This document shows positions 40,495 through 54,003 of a DNA stretch of 64,000 nt, in pieces. The DNA is from JBHHZJ01 sp046758005. GTDB taxonomy: Bacteria > Pseudomonadota > Alphaproteobacteria > Kiloniellales > J153. The stretch covers positions 3,566 to 67,565 of the forward strand of contig JBHHZJ010000005.1 in NCBI GenBank assembly GCA_046758005.1, written 5' to 3'. Made by a program: the position numbers and the translations under genes. How positions within the stretch are numbered: the stretch's first letter is position 1; each line of letters begins with the position of its first letter. The notes beneath the pieces are model-generated. The model was not told the DNA's origin. It did no database searches and saw only the letters and a list, made by a program, of their open reading frames with translations.

Positions 40495-41669
40495 CGGTCG
40501 ACCTCGCCGAACACGACGTCCATCGAGCCCAGGATCGCCACGCTGTCGGCCAGCATGTGCCCCCGGCACATGAAGTCCATGGCCGAAAGAAACGCGAAGC
40601 TCGGCGCGCGGATCTTGCAGCGGTAGGGCCGGTTGGCGCCGTCGGAAACGAGGAAGACCGCGAACTCGCCCTTGGGCGCCTCGACCGCCGTATAGGTCTC
40701 GCCGGGCGGTACGTGGTAGCCCTCGGTGTAAAGCTTGAAGTGGTGGATGAGGGCCTCCATCGAGCGTTTCATCTCGGCCCGTTTCGGCGGGGTCACCTTG
40801 TGGTCTTGCACCATGACGGGCCCGTCCGGCATCTTCTCGACGCACTGGCGCATGATACGCACGCTCTGGCGCATTTCCTCGATGCGCACGAGATAGCGAT
40901 CGAAGCAATCCCCCTTCTTGCCAACGGGAATGTCGAACTCGAGGTCCTCGTAAACCTCGTAGGGCTGCGCCTTGCGCAGGTCCCAGGGCACGCCGGAGGC
41001 GCGCAGCATCGGGCCGCTGAAACCCCAGTCGAGAGCGTCCGCGGCGCTGACGGCGCCGATGTCCACGCACCGCTGCCGAAAAATCCGATTGTCGGTCAGC
41101 AGCGTTTCGCAGTCGTCCACCATGTTCGGGAAGGTGTCACAGAACACCGCGATGTCATCGAGCAGGCCCGCCGGGAGATCCTGGTGCACTCCGCCGGGCC
41201 GGAAGTAGGCGGCGTGCATGCGCGCCCCGGAAGCCCGCTCGTAAAATTCCATCAGCTTCTCGCGCTCCTCGAAGCCCCAGAGCATGGGCGTCATGGCGCC
41301 GATGTCGAGGGCGAAGGTGCAGATATTCAGCAGATGGTTCAGAATCCGGCTGATCTCGCTGTACAGGACGCGGATGTACTGGGCGCGCGGCGGGACCTCG
41401 ATGCCGAGCAGCTTCTCGACGGCCAGAGCGAAGGCGTGCTCCTGGTTCATCGGCGCGACGTAGTCGAGCCGGTCGAAGTACGGCACCGCCTGGAGGTACG
41501 TCTTGTACTCGATCAGCTTCTCGGTGCCCCGGTGCAGCAGGCCGATATGCGGGTCGGCGCGCTCGATGACCTCGCCGTCCATCTCCAGCACCAGCCGCAG
41601 CACGCCGTGCGCGGCCGGATGCTGAGGCCCGAAATTGAGGGTCAGCGGCTTGATCTCCACCTCGGCCAT
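40491..41669 (-). CDS. nuoD: NADH-quinone oxidoreductase subunit D
   Basis: NuoD (392 aa) is the 49-kDa-type subunit lining the quinone site. Diagnostic parts are [20 protein letters not shown] near the start, with the quinone-site His in GPQHPAAHG, and the C-terminal [10 protein letters not shown]. It is separate from nuoC, unlike the E. coli fusion. ATG 41669 overlaps the nuoC stop by one base. Confidence 0.97.
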   Translation of the reverse strand: MAEVEIKPLTLNFGPQHPAAHGVLRLVLEMDGEVIERADPHIGLLHRGTEKLIEYKTYLQAVPYFDRLDYVAPMNQEHAFALAVEKLLGIEVPPRAQYIRVLYSEISRILNHLLNICTFALDIGAMTPMLWGFEEREKLMEFYERASGARMHAAYFRPGGVHQDLPAGLLDDIAVFCDTFPNMVDDCETLLTDNRIFRQRCVDIGAVSAADALDWGFSGPMLRASGVPWDLRKAQPYEVYEDLEFDIPVGKKGDCFDRYLVRIEEMRQSVRIMRQCVEKMPDGPVMVQDHKVTPPKRAEMKRSMEALIHHFKLYTEGYHVPPGETYTAVEAPKGEFAVFLVSDGANRPYRCKIRAPSFAFLSAMDFMCRGHMLADSVAILGSMDVVFGEVDR

Positions 41670-42310
41670 CAGACCTTGCCCTCCTCGCCCTCCTCGCCCT
41701 GCGCGGTCGCGCCGTCGCCGGCCTTTTCGTCCCCGGGCAGATGCAGCATGCCCTCCCAGGGGCTGACGAAATCGAAGTAGCGGAACTCCTGGGTCAGTTT
41801 CACCGGCTCGTAGACGACGCGCTTCTGGTCCTCGTCGTAACGCACCTCGACGTAGCCGGTCAGCGGGAAGTCCTTGCGCAGGGGATGGCCCTCGAAGCCG
41901 TAGTCGGTCAGGATACGGCGCAGGTCCGGATGATCCGAGAAGAACACCCCGAACAGGTCCCAAACCTCGCGCTCGAACCAGTTGGCCGATCGGAATACCG
42001 CCGTCACCGACGGCACCGGTGTCGCCTCGTCGATCGCCAGTTTGACCCGGATGCGCTGGTTGTACTTGACCGAGAGCAGGTTGTACACGACCTCGAAGCG
42101 CTCCTCACGGTCCGGGTAGTCGACGGCGGTCACGTCCATAAGCTGCTTGAACTGGCAGTTCTGGTCGTCGCGCAAGAAGGTCAACGTCTTGACGATCGCC
42201 TCGCGCTTGGCGCGCACGACCAGCTCGTCGCGGGCAAGCTCCGCACCGAGCACCTCCTCGGGGAGCGCCGCGGCGATGTACTCGCCGAAGTCTCGCAGGG
42301 CTTCGTTCAT
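41669..42310 (-). CDS. nuoC: NADH-quinone oxidoreductase subunit C
   Basis: NuoC (213 aa) is the 30-kDa-type peripheral subunit. The family signature [12 protein letters not shown] and [20 protein letters not shown] followed by [20 protein letters not shown] are both clear. The tail after residue ~195 is Gly/Glu-rich. ATG 42310 was chosen in place of an 11-codon longer frame. It starts 37 nt after nuoB. Confidence 0.96.
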   Translation of the reverse strand: MNEALRDFGEYIAAALPEEVLGAELARDELVVRAKREAIVKTLTFLRDDQNCQFKQLMDVTAVDYPDREERFEVVYNLLSVKYNQRIRVKLAIDEATPVPSVTAVFRSANWFEREVWDLFGVFFSDHPDLRRILTDYGFEGHPLRKDFPLTGYVEVRYDEDQKRVVYEPVKLTQEFRYFDFVSPWEGMLHLPGDEKAGDGATAQGEEGEEGKV

Positions 42311-42347
42311 GCGGCGGCGCCCGATCCGAACATAGCTGGCCAAGCGC

Positions 42348-42902
42348 TCAGCGCACGATGCCGGCGCTGCGCTTGATCTTCTTTTGCAGTTGCAGGATGC
42401 CGTACAGCAGGGCCTCCGCCGTCGGCGGACAACCCGGCACGTAGATGTCCACCGGCACGATGCGGTCGCAGCCGCGCACGACCGAGTAGGAATAATGGTA
42501 ATACCCGCCGCCGTTGGCGCAGGATCCCATCGAGATCACCCAGCGCGGCTCGGCCATCTGGTCGTAAACCTTGCGCAGGGCCGGTGCCATCTTGTTGGTC
42601 AGCGTGCCGGCCACGATCATGACGTCGGACTGGCGCGGGCTGGGGCGGAACACGATGCCGAAGCGATCGAGGTCGTAGCGGCTGCACGCGGAGTGCATCA
42701 TCTCGATCGCGCAGCACGCCAGCCCGAAGGTCATCGGCCACAGGGACCCGGTCTGGGCCCACGCGGCCAGCTTGTCCATCTGGGCAACCAGGAAACCCTT
42801 TTCGGAGAGCTCGTCGCTCACGCCTTTCAGGACGGCGTCCTGCCCGGGCACGGGCAGGAGCGGCGCCTGGGCCGTGCTCGTGCCGGGTGCCTTTACTCCC
42901 AT
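42348..42902 (-). CDS. nuoB: NADH-quinone oxidoreductase subunit B
   Basis: NuoB (184 aa) carries the terminal cluster N2 that reduces quinone. Ligands are the unusual adjacent pair Cys63-Cys64 ([13 protein letters not shown]) plus Cys128 (GSCANGGG) and Cys158 ([11 protein letters not shown]). The N-terminal ~30 residues are a variable extension. ATG 42902 was chosen; it overlaps the nuoA stop by 10 nt. Confidence 0.97.
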   Translation of the reverse strand: MGVKAPGTSTAQAPLLPVPGQDAVLKGVSDELSEKGFLVAQMDKLAAWAQTGSLWPMTFGLACCAIEMMHSACSRYDLDRFGIVFRPSPRQSDVMIVAGTLTNKMAPALRKVYDQMAEPRWVISMGSCANGGGYYHYSYSVVRGCDRIVPVDIYVPGCPPTAEALLYGILQLQKKIKRSAGIVR

Positions 42903-43258
42903 TCCAGGGCCCCCTTCCTCCACTCGTAGATGAAGCCGACGGTCAGGACGCCGAGAAAAACCACCATCGACCAGAAACCGAACACACCGATGTCGCCGAG
43001 CGCCACGGCCCAGGGAAACAGGAACGCCACCTCGAGGTCGAAGATGATGAACAGGATGGCGACCAGGTAGAAGCGAACGTCGAACTTGCTGCGGGCGGAG
43101 TCAAAGGCCTCGAAGCCGCACTCGTAGGCCGAGACCTTCTCCGAGTCCGGACGCTGGCGGGCCACGATGTAGGACGCCGCCACCATGACGACGGACAGGC
43201 CGATGGCGATTCCGAGAAAGATCAGGATCGGCAGATATTCGGCCAGCAAGGCGTCCAT
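42893..43258 (-). CDS. nuoA: NADH-quinone oxidoreductase subunit A
   Basis: NuoA (121 aa) is a three-helix membrane subunit next to the quinone chamber. The conserved loop [20 protein letters not shown] contains the Cys of the A/D switch loop, and the second helix has [15 protein letters not shown] with the membrane Asp/Glu pair. It opens the operon; a possible -10 (TATATT, minus strand, 43308-43313) lies 50 bp upstream. Confidence 0.96.
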   Translation of the reverse strand: MDALLAEYLPILIFLGIAIGLSVVMVAASYIVARQRPDSEKVSAYECGFEAFDSARSKFDVRFYLVAILFIIFDLEVAFLFPWAVALGDIGVFGFWSMVVFLGVLTVGFIYEWRKGALEWE

Positions 43259-43811
43259 CGTCCTGGTCCCCTGAACTGGGCGCGCGGAGGTGGCCCGCGG
43301 CCTCTGGAATATAGGTACAACCCGGTTTGGAGGAAAGCACCAAACGGCCCGCAGCCGCGCCATTCCCTGATCGGGCACGGCGCTTCGCGGACCGAGTGGA
43401 CCGATCCGGAAATTCCATTCGCTCTCCGTCATCCCGGCCAAGCGGCCCCTGGGTCCGGCCTCCGGCCGGCCCGAGGAGAGCCTCCGCCCCACGAGCCGGA
43501 ATCCATGTCTCGGCCTGCACCAAGCGGTGTCATGGACTCCGGGTCGTAAGGCGCGCGGAAGGACGAATCCAGATACCAAGCGAACCTCGAACCCAGGGTA
43601 CCAGGGCGTCCGTTGGAGGGGCGCTGGTCCGGGCCGGGCCGCGACCGCTCGACGACGCCTGGATCGCGTCTACGCGGCCCACGTTCGAGAAACGCGCCGG
43701 TCCGAAACCATCTTGCGTTCGTCCCAGGCAGGGCCCGACGCGCCCCGCAGGCTCGATCGGCCCTATTTGAAGCCGATCACGGGCCTCGGCCGCGCGCTGG
43801 TCAGGGTCGGA
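43259..43811. other. 553-bp gene-free region between nuoA and tRNA-Asp
   Basis: No frame here has protein-like composition or a credible ribosome site. The nuoA-proximal 100 bp should contain the nuo promoter; the only element I can point to is TATATT at 43308-43313 on the minus strand, with no good -35. The rest is GC-rich without recognisable motifs. The tRNA-Asp transcript enters it from the right. Confidence 0.5.
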
Positions 43812-43888
<77 letters not shown>

Positions 43889-44355
43889 GGGAGGCTTACC
43901 ACCCACGATCATAAGAGAACGATACGTGCGACCGCCTTGCAGCTATTCTCGCCGAGGCGCGTGGTGCGCCGCGATGCCGGCGCATCACAGGGACCGTGCG
44001 ACGACGACCGAAGGGCGCACAAGACCGCCCGGAGGGCGCTCTTCCCGTCCCGCGGAGGGCGTCGACGCCGCTTGGCGATGTCCCGCATCGCCGGCGCGCC
44101 GTTTCCACCCCAACGGACGGGAAAAGGCCATCCCACGCACCATCCTCTTACTCTTACGATGGCGGGTACTCGTCCTCGGGCCGCCGTGATGTACTCCACG
44201 CCCCTTGGGGTGTCAAGCGGCCCACCGCCGGCGCGAACGGCCCTCGGCCGCCCATTGTAGAAACAGATATAGGGTCCGCCGCGCCGTATACCAGGCGTTC
44301 GCCCCCTAGCGGACGAACGAATCGCGGCGGCCCTCCAGACATGCCATTTGCGGTC
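43889..44355. other. 467-bp gene-free region between tRNA-Asp and tRNA-Val, with a nested inverted repeat
   Basis: No protein gene is supported. Downstream of tRNA-Val lies a nested structure: CCGCCGCG (44276-44283) and CGCGGCGG (44323-44330) pair exactly around an inner CGTTCG (44296-44301) and CGAACG (44314-44319). It may act in 3' processing or termination of the tRNA-Val transcript. The tRNA-Asp promoter (-10 TATGAT, 43908-43913) lies at the left end. Confidence 0.5.
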
Positions 44356-44431
44356 TGGTGGGCGATGACGGAGTCGAACCGCCGACCTTCTCGGTGTAAA
44401 CGAGACGCTCTGCCGACTGAGCTAATCGCCC
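44356..44431 (-). tRNA. tRNA-Val (anticodon TAC)
   Basis: A complete 76-nt cloverleaf: acceptor GGGCGAT paired with ATCGCCC, anticodon stem TCTCG/CGAGA around the loop TTTACAC with anticodon TAC, T arm GGCGG-TTCGACT-CCGTC, discriminator A and an encoded CCA. Confidence 0.97.
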
Positions 44432-44514
44432 ACGGGGTCGTATCGCCCGCGCGCGTTTCGAACACGTCTTGGACCCGCCTCTCTGAGCGGCCGGTCCGCT
44501 TTGCGGCGCGCGGC

Positions 44515-44557
44515 AAAAAAACGCCGACCGCCTCCGCCTGGGACGCGGGGCGGCCGG
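44515..44557 (-). terminator. intrinsic terminator of the HU gene
   Basis: On the minus strand a GC-rich stem (CCGGCCGC with one mismatch to its partner, read from 44557 down to 44524) is followed by seven T residues (44521-44515). It lies about 30-70 nt after the hup stop codon and points away from it towards the tRNA-Val gene. Confidence 0.7.
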
Positions 44558-44584
44558 GGCCGAATCGCGTGCATGCGCGTTTTT

Positions 44585-44860
44585 CTACCTGTTCACCGAG
44601 TCCTTGAGCGCCTTGCCCGCCTTGAACTTGGGCTGGTTGGATGCAGGAATCTTGATCCGTTCACCGGTCCGCGGATTCCGGCCTTCCGACGCGCGCCGCC
44701 TGCTGACGGAAAATGTCCCGAAGCCCACAAGGCGAACCTCTTCACCTCCCTTGAGGGCGTCACTGATCGCATCGATCACGCTGTCGATGGCGTTGGTGCT
44801 GTCCGCCTTGGATAAACCAGTCCTCTCTGCAACGACGGCTACGAGATCATTCTTGTTCAC
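44585..44860 (-). CDS. hup: HU family nucleoid protein
   Basis: A 91-aa histone-like protein that bends and compacts DNA. The N-terminal helices start NKNDLVAVVAERTGLSKAD, and the DNA-gripping arm follows from GFGTFSVSRRRASEGRNPRT with the conserved Arg-Asn-Pro turn that intercalates DNA. The start is GTG 44860 behind GGGGGG; the frame continues upstream but without family sequence. It has its own promoter (44932-44961) and terminator, so it is expressed separately from lon. Confidence 0.95.
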   Translation of the reverse strand: MNKNDLVAVVAERTGLSKADSTNAIDSVIDAISDALKGGEEVRLVGFGTFSVSRRRASEGRNPRTGERIKIPASNQPKFKAGKALKDSVNR

Positions 44861-44931
44861 GTTGGACCCCCCTAGAATGGACAAAGACAGGTGCGCAGAA
44901 GTGGAAAGAAAGGCACGCTGAAGGAGCCGGG

Positions 44932-44961
44932 ATTTTAGATCGCAGAATCCGGCGGCGTCAA
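44932..44961 (-). promoter_or_regulatory. probable housekeeping promoter of the HU gene
   Basis: On the minus strand TTGACG (-35, 44956-44961) and TAAAAT (-10, 44932-44937) are 18 bp apart, close to the sigma-70 consensus. Transcription would start near 44925, leaving a ~65-nt leader. It is among the best promoter matches in the window. Confidence 0.7.
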
Positions 44962-45043
44962 TGCGACAACGCGCCAAATACGAAGGATTCTCGGCCTTCT
45001 TCGTGGATAAGATCGGTCCGGCGAGTGCCGCCGCCCGACGGCG

Positions 45044-47452
<2,409 letters not shown>

Positions 47453-47540
47453 GTTGCCTCGTTACTTGTGACGACGCGGCGAGCCGCGCCGGGCCTTCGC
47501 AAGCGTTGGGTTCACACCCAAGACCCGCATTCTCCCCTGA

Positions 47541-47569
47541 AAATCGTGCGCGCCGAGGACGAGTTCAAG
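47541..47569 (-). promoter_or_regulatory. sigma-32 (RpoH)-like promoter of lon
   Basis: On the minus strand CTTGAAC (47563-47569) is followed after 14 bp by CACGATTT (47541-47548). The first box matches the heat-shock -35 consensus CTTGAAA in six of seven bases and the second matches CCCCATNT in five of seven fixed positions, with a permitted spacing. It lies in the clpX-lon spacer; the lon ATG is about 85 nt downstream of the expected start. Confidence 0.5.
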
Positions 47570-47598
47570 GGTATGGCCGCTGGGCCCCCGGGGCCGGC

Positions 47599-48864
<1,266 letters not shown>

Positions 48865-49123
48865 GCCTTCGACGTCTCGAACCCTTGATTCGGCCAAGTC
48901 ATGTTAGACACACGGGCCACCGGCACACAACGGGAAAATCGGCATTTCCGGGCCGGTTTGCCGCCTCCGCCGGCCGTTTGCGGCGCGGCCGCGCGCTCCC
49001 TAACTTAACTGTAGGCGCGGCGCTTCAAGAATCCCTTAACGGCGCAGCGCCCGCCGCGTTAACCCTAATCGGCTCCCCTGAGTTACGATTACGTTACCAT
49101 TGGGTTAACGGGGCCGGGACCGC
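48865..49123. promoter_or_regulatory. clpP-clpX spacer with clustered TTAA boxes
   Basis: A 259-bp spacer with four TTAA boxes at 49005, 49036, 49059 and 49105, three of them in GTTAAC or CTTAAC contexts, plus a GTAA 7 bp from the last, resembling the TTAA-N7-TTAA site of CtrA in one degenerate copy. The clpX promoter should lie here, but I cannot choose a convincing -35/-10 pair. Confidence 0.35.
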
Positions 49124-49795
49124 TCAAGCGCCGTCGCCCGGCCCGATCGACTGGCCCTCCTCGTCCTTCGCCCCTTTCGCCCCCGCCGGCCGGTTGACCA
49201 CGACGTGGTCGATGAGGCCGAAGCTCTCGGCCTCCTCTGGGGTGAGGAACTTGTCGCGCTCCATGGCGTCCTCGATGGCCGTCAGCGACTGGCCCGTGTG
49301 CGTGGCGTAAATCTCGTTCAACCGGCTGCGCGTGCGGATGATCTCGCGGGCGTGAATTTCGACGTCCGTGGCCTGGCCCTCGAAGCCGCCGGAGGGTTGG
49401 TGCACCATGATCTTGGCGTTGGGCAGGGAGTAGCGCTTGCCGTGGGCCCCGGCCATGAGCAGCAGCGAGCCGGCCGAGGCCGCCTGCCCGATGCACACCG
49501 TCGAAACGTCCGGGCGGATGTACTGCATCGTGTCGTAAATGGCCAGCCCCGCGGTGACCACGCCACCCGGCGAGTTCACGTAGAACGCGATGTCCTTGTT
49601 CGGGTTTTCGGACTCCAGATACAGCAGTTGGGCGCAGACCAGGCTGGCCACGGAATCGTTGATCGGCCCGGTTAGGAAAATTATCCGCTCCTTGAGCAGG
49701 CGGGAATAGATGTCGTAGGCCCGCTCGCCCCGGTTGGTCTGTTCGACCACCATGGGGACGAGCAAATTCATGGACGTATCGCGTGCGTCGCTCAT
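49124..49795 (-). CDS. clpP: ClpP, proteolytic subunit of ClpXP/ClpAP
   Basis: ClpP (223 aa) forms the tetradecameric serine protease chamber. Catalytic residues are Ser107 in [11 protein letters not shown], His132 in [16 protein letters not shown], and an Asp in the following helix region. The substrate-strand segment [19 protein letters not shown] is intact. The C-terminal ~20 residues are a Gly/Asp-rich tail. It follows tig by 49 bp. Confidence 0.97.
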   Translation of the reverse strand: MSDARDTSMNLLVPMVVEQTNRGERAYDIYSRLLKERIIFLTGPINDSVASLVCAQLLYLESENPNKDIAFYVNSPGGVVTAGLAIYDTMQYIRPDVSTVCIGQAASAGSLLLMAGAHGKRYSLPNAKIMVHQPSGGFEGQATDVEIHAREIIRTRSRLNEIYATHTGQSLTAIEDAMERDKFLTPEEAESFGLIDHVVVNRPAGAKGAKDEEGQSIGPGDGA

Positions 49796-49844
49796 GAGAT
49801 GTGTGTTCCTTGCGTGGCGAGCCGAGACCGCCGCCCCGGCCGGC

Positions 49845-51305
49845 TCAGGATTGCGTGTCCGCAGCGCCTTTCCTGCCGCCCGATTTCCCGGTCCGTCCGG
49901 CGCCCTCGTCCGCGTTCTTGCCTTTGCCGCCCTTGGCCGCGGATTCGGCCGGCTTCGCCTCGCTCTGAGCGGCCTCGTCGGCCTCAGCCGCCATTTCCGC
50001 GCGCAATTCGGCGGGCGTCACGTTGCGCTCGGTCACCTTGGCGAGATCGACGATGAAGTCGACGACCTTGTCCTCGAAAATCGGCGCGCGCAGGTTGGCC
50101 ATGGCCTCGGGTGCGCGTTGATATAATTCGAAGACCGTGCGCTCGTGGCCCGGGTGGCGCTGGGCCTCGCGCAGCACGGCACGGTTGAGTTCGTCCTGGC
50201 TAACCTCGATTCCGTTGCGCCGCCCCACTTCCGAGATCAGGAGCCCAAGCCGCACCCGCCGTTCGGCGATCGTCCGGTATTCCTGCTTGAGCTCGTCCTC
50301 GCTCTTGGCCGCATCCTCCGGGTCGAGCCGGCCCTCCCGGCGGTCTTCCTCGATCTGTCGCCAGATGGTGTCGAACTCCGCGTCGACCATGCCCTCTGGA
50401 ACCGGGAAGTCGTGCGCCTCGGCCAGTTTGTCAAGGAGCTGGCGCTTCAGCCGGCCGCGCGCGACGTCCCGATACTCGCCCGCCAGGCGCTCGCGCACCC
50501 GCTCCTTCAGGGCCGCCAGGTCGGTCTCGCCCAACGTCGCGGCCAGCTCGTCGTCGATGGGCACCGGCGCCGGTTCGAGGATGTTCTTGATCTTGACCGT
50601 GAAGACCGCATCCCGGCCGGCCAAGCGGTCGTTGACATAGGTCTCCGGGAAGGTCAGCTTGACCTCCCGGGTGTCGCCGATCTCGGCGCCGACCAGCTGG
50701 TCCTCGAAGCCCTGGACGAAGCTGTTCGAGCCAAGCTCCAGGTGATGGTCCTCCGCGGACATGCCGGGGAATTCCTCGCCGTCCACGGTGCCCGTGAAAT
50801 CGAGCACCAGGACGTCACCCAATTGCGCCTTGCGCGGCTGGTCCAGCGGCTTGGTCCTCTTGTGCGCCTTGGCCAAGTCCGACAGCGTCTCCTCGACCGC
50901 GCTCTCCTCCACCGCGATGGCAAGGCGCTCGAGCTCGAGGCCGGAGAAGTCCATCGGCTCGATCTCCGGCAGAATCTCGAGCGCCATGGTGTATTCGAGG
51001 TCCTTGCCCTCGTCGAAGGAGGTGATCTCGATTTTCGGCGGCGTCGCCGGGCGCAGGCCGCGCTCGTTGATCGCCTGGCTCGAGCTGTCGTTGACGGCGC
51101 GCTCCAGCACCTCGCCCATCACCGACTTGCCGAAGCGCCGCTTCAGGATGTTCAGCGGCACCTTGCCGGGCCGGAAGCCCGGCACGCTCACCCGGGTGCC
51201 GAGCTCCTGCAGGCGCCCGGCCATCTTCTCGTCGATGTCCTCGGCGCTGATCAGGACCTTGTATTCGCGTTTCAGGCCCTCGGTGTGTGTCTCGGTAACC
51301 TGCAT
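49845..51305 (-). CDS. tig: trigger factor
   Basis: Trigger factor (486 aa) is the ribosome-bound chaperone and prolyl isomerase. The N-terminal ribosome-binding domain contains [20 protein letters not shown], with the exit-tunnel signature GFRxGKxP. The FKBP-type domain (about 155-240) starts [20 protein letters not shown], and the rest is the helical cradle. The last ~50 residues are Ala/Gly/Lys-rich and unstructured, making it longer than E. coli TF (432). ATG 51305 was chosen. Confidence 0.96.
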   Translation of the reverse strand: MQVTETHTEGLKREYKVLISAEDIDEKMAGRLQELGTRVSVPGFRPGKVPLNILKRRFGKSVMGEVLERAVNDSSSQAINERGLRPATPPKIEITSFDEGKDLEYTMALEILPEIEPMDFSGLELERLAIAVEESAVEETLSDLAKAHKRTKPLDQPRKAQLGDVLVLDFTGTVDGEEFPGMSAEDHHLELGSNSFVQGFEDQLVGAEIGDTREVKLTFPETYVNDRLAGRDAVFTVKIKNILEPAPVPIDDELAATLGETDLAALKERVRERLAGEYRDVARGRLKRQLLDKLAEAHDFPVPEGMVDAEFDTIWRQIEEDRREGRLDPEDAAKSEDELKQEYRTIAERRVRLGLLISEVGRRNGIEVSQDELNRAVLREAQRHPGHERTVFELYQRAPEAMANLRAPIFEDKVVDFIVDLAKVTERNVTPAELRAEMAAEADEAAQSEAKPAESAAKGGKGKNADEGAGRTGKSGGRKGAADTQS

Positions 51306-51401
51306 GGGCGGTTTGGCCTTTCCGTTCCCCGCCCCCTCCCGGATGTCTCCGACCGCGCCGCCGGCGGGCTGCGGCCTCGAAGGGCGGATCTGCTCGATCG
51401 G

Positions 51402-51486
51402 TGGTGCGGGCGGAGGGACTTGAACCCCCACGGATTGCTCCACTGGCACCTAAAGCCAGCGCGTCTACCGGTTCCGCCACGCCCGC
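51402..51486 (-). tRNA. tRNA-Leu (anticodon TAG)
   Basis: A complete 85-nt class II tRNA with acceptor GCGGGCG paired with CGCCCGC, anticodon stem CTGGC/GCCAG around TTTAGGT (anticodon TAG), a long variable arm typical of leucine tRNAs (TGGAGCAATCCGT), T loop TTCAAGT, discriminator A and encoded CCA. It lies 96 bp upstream of tig, same strand. Confidence 0.97.
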
Positions 51487-51546
51487 GTCGCTGGCGGCGG
51501 CCCGTGTACAACATAGTGATCGCGGGCGCAACAGCCAGGGCCCGCT

Positions 51547-54003
51547 TCACCCCGCCTCGGCGCTCGCGCCGGCCGCGGGTGCCAAACGCGATAGGCACGC
51601 CGCGGCGCAGGCCTCCACGATCGCCTCGGCGTCGATCCGGTACGTGCGGTACAGGTCCGGGAGGTCGCCCGACTGGCCGAAGTGCTCGACGCCGAGCGCC
51701 TGGACGCGGTGACCCTGCACGCCGCCCAGCCAGCTCAGCGCTGCTGGATGGCCGTCGACCACGGTGACCAGCGCCGCGTCGGGGGCCAGCGGCGCCAGCA
51801 GGCGCTCGACCGGCGCGCGCGCCGCGCGGCCGCCGTCCTGGCGCGCCCGTTCGGCTGCGTGCCAGGCGGCGTTCAGGCGGTCGGCCGAGGTGACGGCGAG
51901 CAGCCCGGCGCCCGGGATGTCCTCGCAGATCGCATCGTATGCGGCGATCGCCTCGGGCGCGACCGCCCCGGTGTAGACGATGGCGAGCTCCGCCCCAGGC
52001 CGCGGCGGGCGCAACCAGTAGCCGCCGGTGATCACCGCCTCCTCGAGTTCGTCGGACAGCATGCGCTCCGGCTGCGCCAGCGGCCGGGTGGAGAGCCGGA
52101 GATAGACCGCGCCGCCCGCGGCGTCGCGCAACCAGTCGGTCCCGGCCCCGGCCGCCTTTGCCTCGCCGGGACGCTGCATGTAGTCGAAAGCCCAACCCAT
52201 GATCGTGGCCAACTCGTCGACGAAGGCCGGCTCGAAACTGGCAAGCCCGTCCTGCGCCATGCCGATGAGCGGGGTCGAGATCGACTGGTGCGCGCCGCCC
52301 TCGGGGCCGAGCGTGATGCCCGAGGGGGTCGCGACAACCATGAAGCGGGCGTCCTGGTAGCAGGCGTAGTTCAAGGCGTCCAGGCCGCGCTGGATGAACG
52401 GGTCGTAGAGCGTGCCGACCGGCAGCAGGCGCACGCCGAACAAGGAGTGCGACAGGCCGAGGGCGGCGAGCAGGATGAACAAGTTGTTCTCGGCGATACC
52501 CAGCTCGATGTGCTGACCCTCCGGAGACATGGCCCAGCGCTGGGCCGAGACGACCTTCTGCTCCTTGAACACGTCCCCGCGCCGGTGCCGGTCGAAGATG
52601 CCGCGCCGGTTGACCCAGCCGCCCAGGTTGGTCGAGACCGTGACGTCGGGCGATGTGGTGACGATGCGCTCGGCGAGCGCGCCGCCGTCGCGCGCCAGGT
52701 CGGCCATGATTCGCCCGAAACCCTCCTGCGTGGACATGACCTCGCCGCGCGGCTGGGGAAATTGGGCCGGCTTCGGCACCCGCGCCGCGGTATGGCGCTG
52801 CGGGCCGCGGGCCGCGAAGGGCACCCGGTCGAGGAAGGCCTGCAGGGTCTCCGCCGGCAATTCCAGCCCGGCGAAGCGGTCCCATTCGGCACCGTCCGGA
52901 ATCCGGTGGCGGCGCTTGAACTCGGCCATCTGGGCCGGGTTCATCAGACCGGCGTGGTTGTCCTTGTGACCGGCGAACGGCAGGCCCAGGCCCTTGATCG
53001 TGTACGCGATGAAGCAGGTCGGCCGATCGTCCTGGACGCCGTGGAAGGCCTCGAGCACCGAGTCCATGTCGTGCCCCGCCAGGTTCGTCATGAGCCCGGC
53101 CAGCGCGTCGTCGTCGTGCGAATCCAGCAGCGCCCCGACGCCGGGCACGTGGCCGATGTCGGCGGCCAGCTGTCGGCGCCAAGCCGCGCCGCCCTGGAAT
53201 ACCAGGGCCGAGTACAGCGAGTTCGGGCAGTCGTCGATCCACTGGCGCAAGGCCGCGCCGCCCGGCTGCCGGAAGGCGGCCTGAAGGCGGTTGCCGTACT
53301 TCAGGGTCACCACCTCCCAGCCGAAGTTCGAGAACATCCGGTCGATGCGCCCGAACAGGCGGTCGGTGACCACGGCGTCCAGGCTTTGCCGGTTGTAGTC
53401 GATGACCCACCAGACGTTCCGGACGTCGTGCTTCCAGCCCTCGAACATCGCCTCGTAGACGTTGCCCTCGTCGAGCTCGGCGTCGCCGAGGAGCGCGACC
53501 ACGCGGCCCTCGGGCAGGTCCTCGGGCGCCCAGCCCTTCAGCCGCACGTAGTCCTGCGCCAGGCCGGCGAACGTGGTCATGGCCACGCCGAGGCCGACCG
53601 AGCCGGTCGAGAAGTCGACGTCGTCCACGTCCTTGGTCCGCGAGGGATAGGACTGCGCGCCGCCGAGCGCGCGGAAGCGCTCCAGATTCTCCCGGGTCTG
53701 GTGGCCGAGCAGGTACTGGATGGCGTGAAACACCGGGCTGGCGTGCGGCTTGACCGCGACCCGGTCGTGCGGCCGCAGGACGTCGAAGTAGAGGGCCGTC
53801 ATCAGCGTGACCAGCGAAGCGCTCGAAGCCTGATGGCCGCCGACCTTCAGGCCGTCCCGGCTTTCGCGCAGGTAGTTGGCGTTATGGATGGTCCAGCTCG
53901 ACAGCCAAAGAACCTTCCTTTCCAGCGCGCGCAAGCACGCGAGCCGGGTCTCGGCCGCGGCGGCCTCGCCGTCCCGTCGTTCCAGCGCCAAGCGGTTGGT
54001 CAT
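51547..54003 (-). CDS. AceE-like thiamine-diphosphate enzyme (homodimeric pyruvate dehydrogenase E1/transketolase family)
   Basis: An 818-aa protein of the AceE/COG2609 group. The ThDP/Mg-binding motif is VVALLGDAELDEGNVYEAMF followed by the Asn of VIDYNRQSLD; the substrate region includes TIKGLGLPFAGHKDNHAG, and the pyrimidine domain has ELGIAENNLFILLAALGLSH with the catalytic Glu. Family members decarboxylate pyruvate or related 2-oxoacids and normally need an E2 acetyltransferase; none is encoded nearby, and the protein is shorter than E. coli AceE (887). A stand-alone transketolase-like role is possible. ATG 54003 follows GAAGGGG; the open frame continues upstream without family sequence. 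Confidence 0.8.
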   Translation of the reverse strand: MTNRLALERRDGEAAAAETRLACLRALERKVLWLSSWTIHNANYLRESRDGLKVGGHQASSASLVTLMTALYFDVLRPHDRVAVKPHASPVFHAIQYLLGHQTRENLERFRALGGAQSYPSRTKDVDDVDFSTGSVGLGVAMTTFAGLAQDYVRLKGWAPEDLPEGRVVALLGDAELDEGNVYEAMFEGWKHDVRNVWWVIDYNRQSLDAVVTDRLFGRIDRMFSNFGWEVVTLKYGNRLQAAFRQPGGAALRQWIDDCPNSLYSALVFQGGAAWRRQLAADIGHVPGVGALLDSHDDDALAGLMTNLAGHDMDSVLEAFHGVQDDRPTCFIAYTIKGLGLPFAGHKDNHAGLMNPAQMAEFKRRHRIPDGAEWDRFAGLELPAETLQAFLDRVPFAARGPQRHTAARVPKPAQFPQPRGEVMSTQEGFGRIMADLARDGGALAERIVTTSPDVTVSTNLGGWVNRRGIFDRHRRGDVFKEQKVVSAQRWAMSPEGQHIELGIAENNLFILLAALGLSHSLFGVRLLPVGTLYDPFIQRGLDALNYACYQDARFMVVATPSGITLGPEGGAHQSISTPLIGMAQDGLASFEPAFVDELATIMGWAFDYMQRPGEAKAAGAGTDWLRDAAGGAVYLRLSTRPLAQPERMLSDELEEAVITGGYWLRPPRPGAELAIVYTGAVAPEAIAAYDAICEDIPGAGLLAVTSADRLNAAWHAAERARQDGGRAARAPVERLLAPLAPDAALVTVVDGHPAALSWLGGVQGHRVQALGVEHFGQSGDLPDLYRTYRIDAEAIVEACAAACLSRLAPAAGASAEAG

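Noticed and set aside
43327..43770. A 147-codon plus-strand frame between nuoA and tRNA-Asp
   Set aside because: Composition is Arg/Pro/Ser-rich without any protein-like pattern, there is no ribosome site, and it overlaps the nuo control region.
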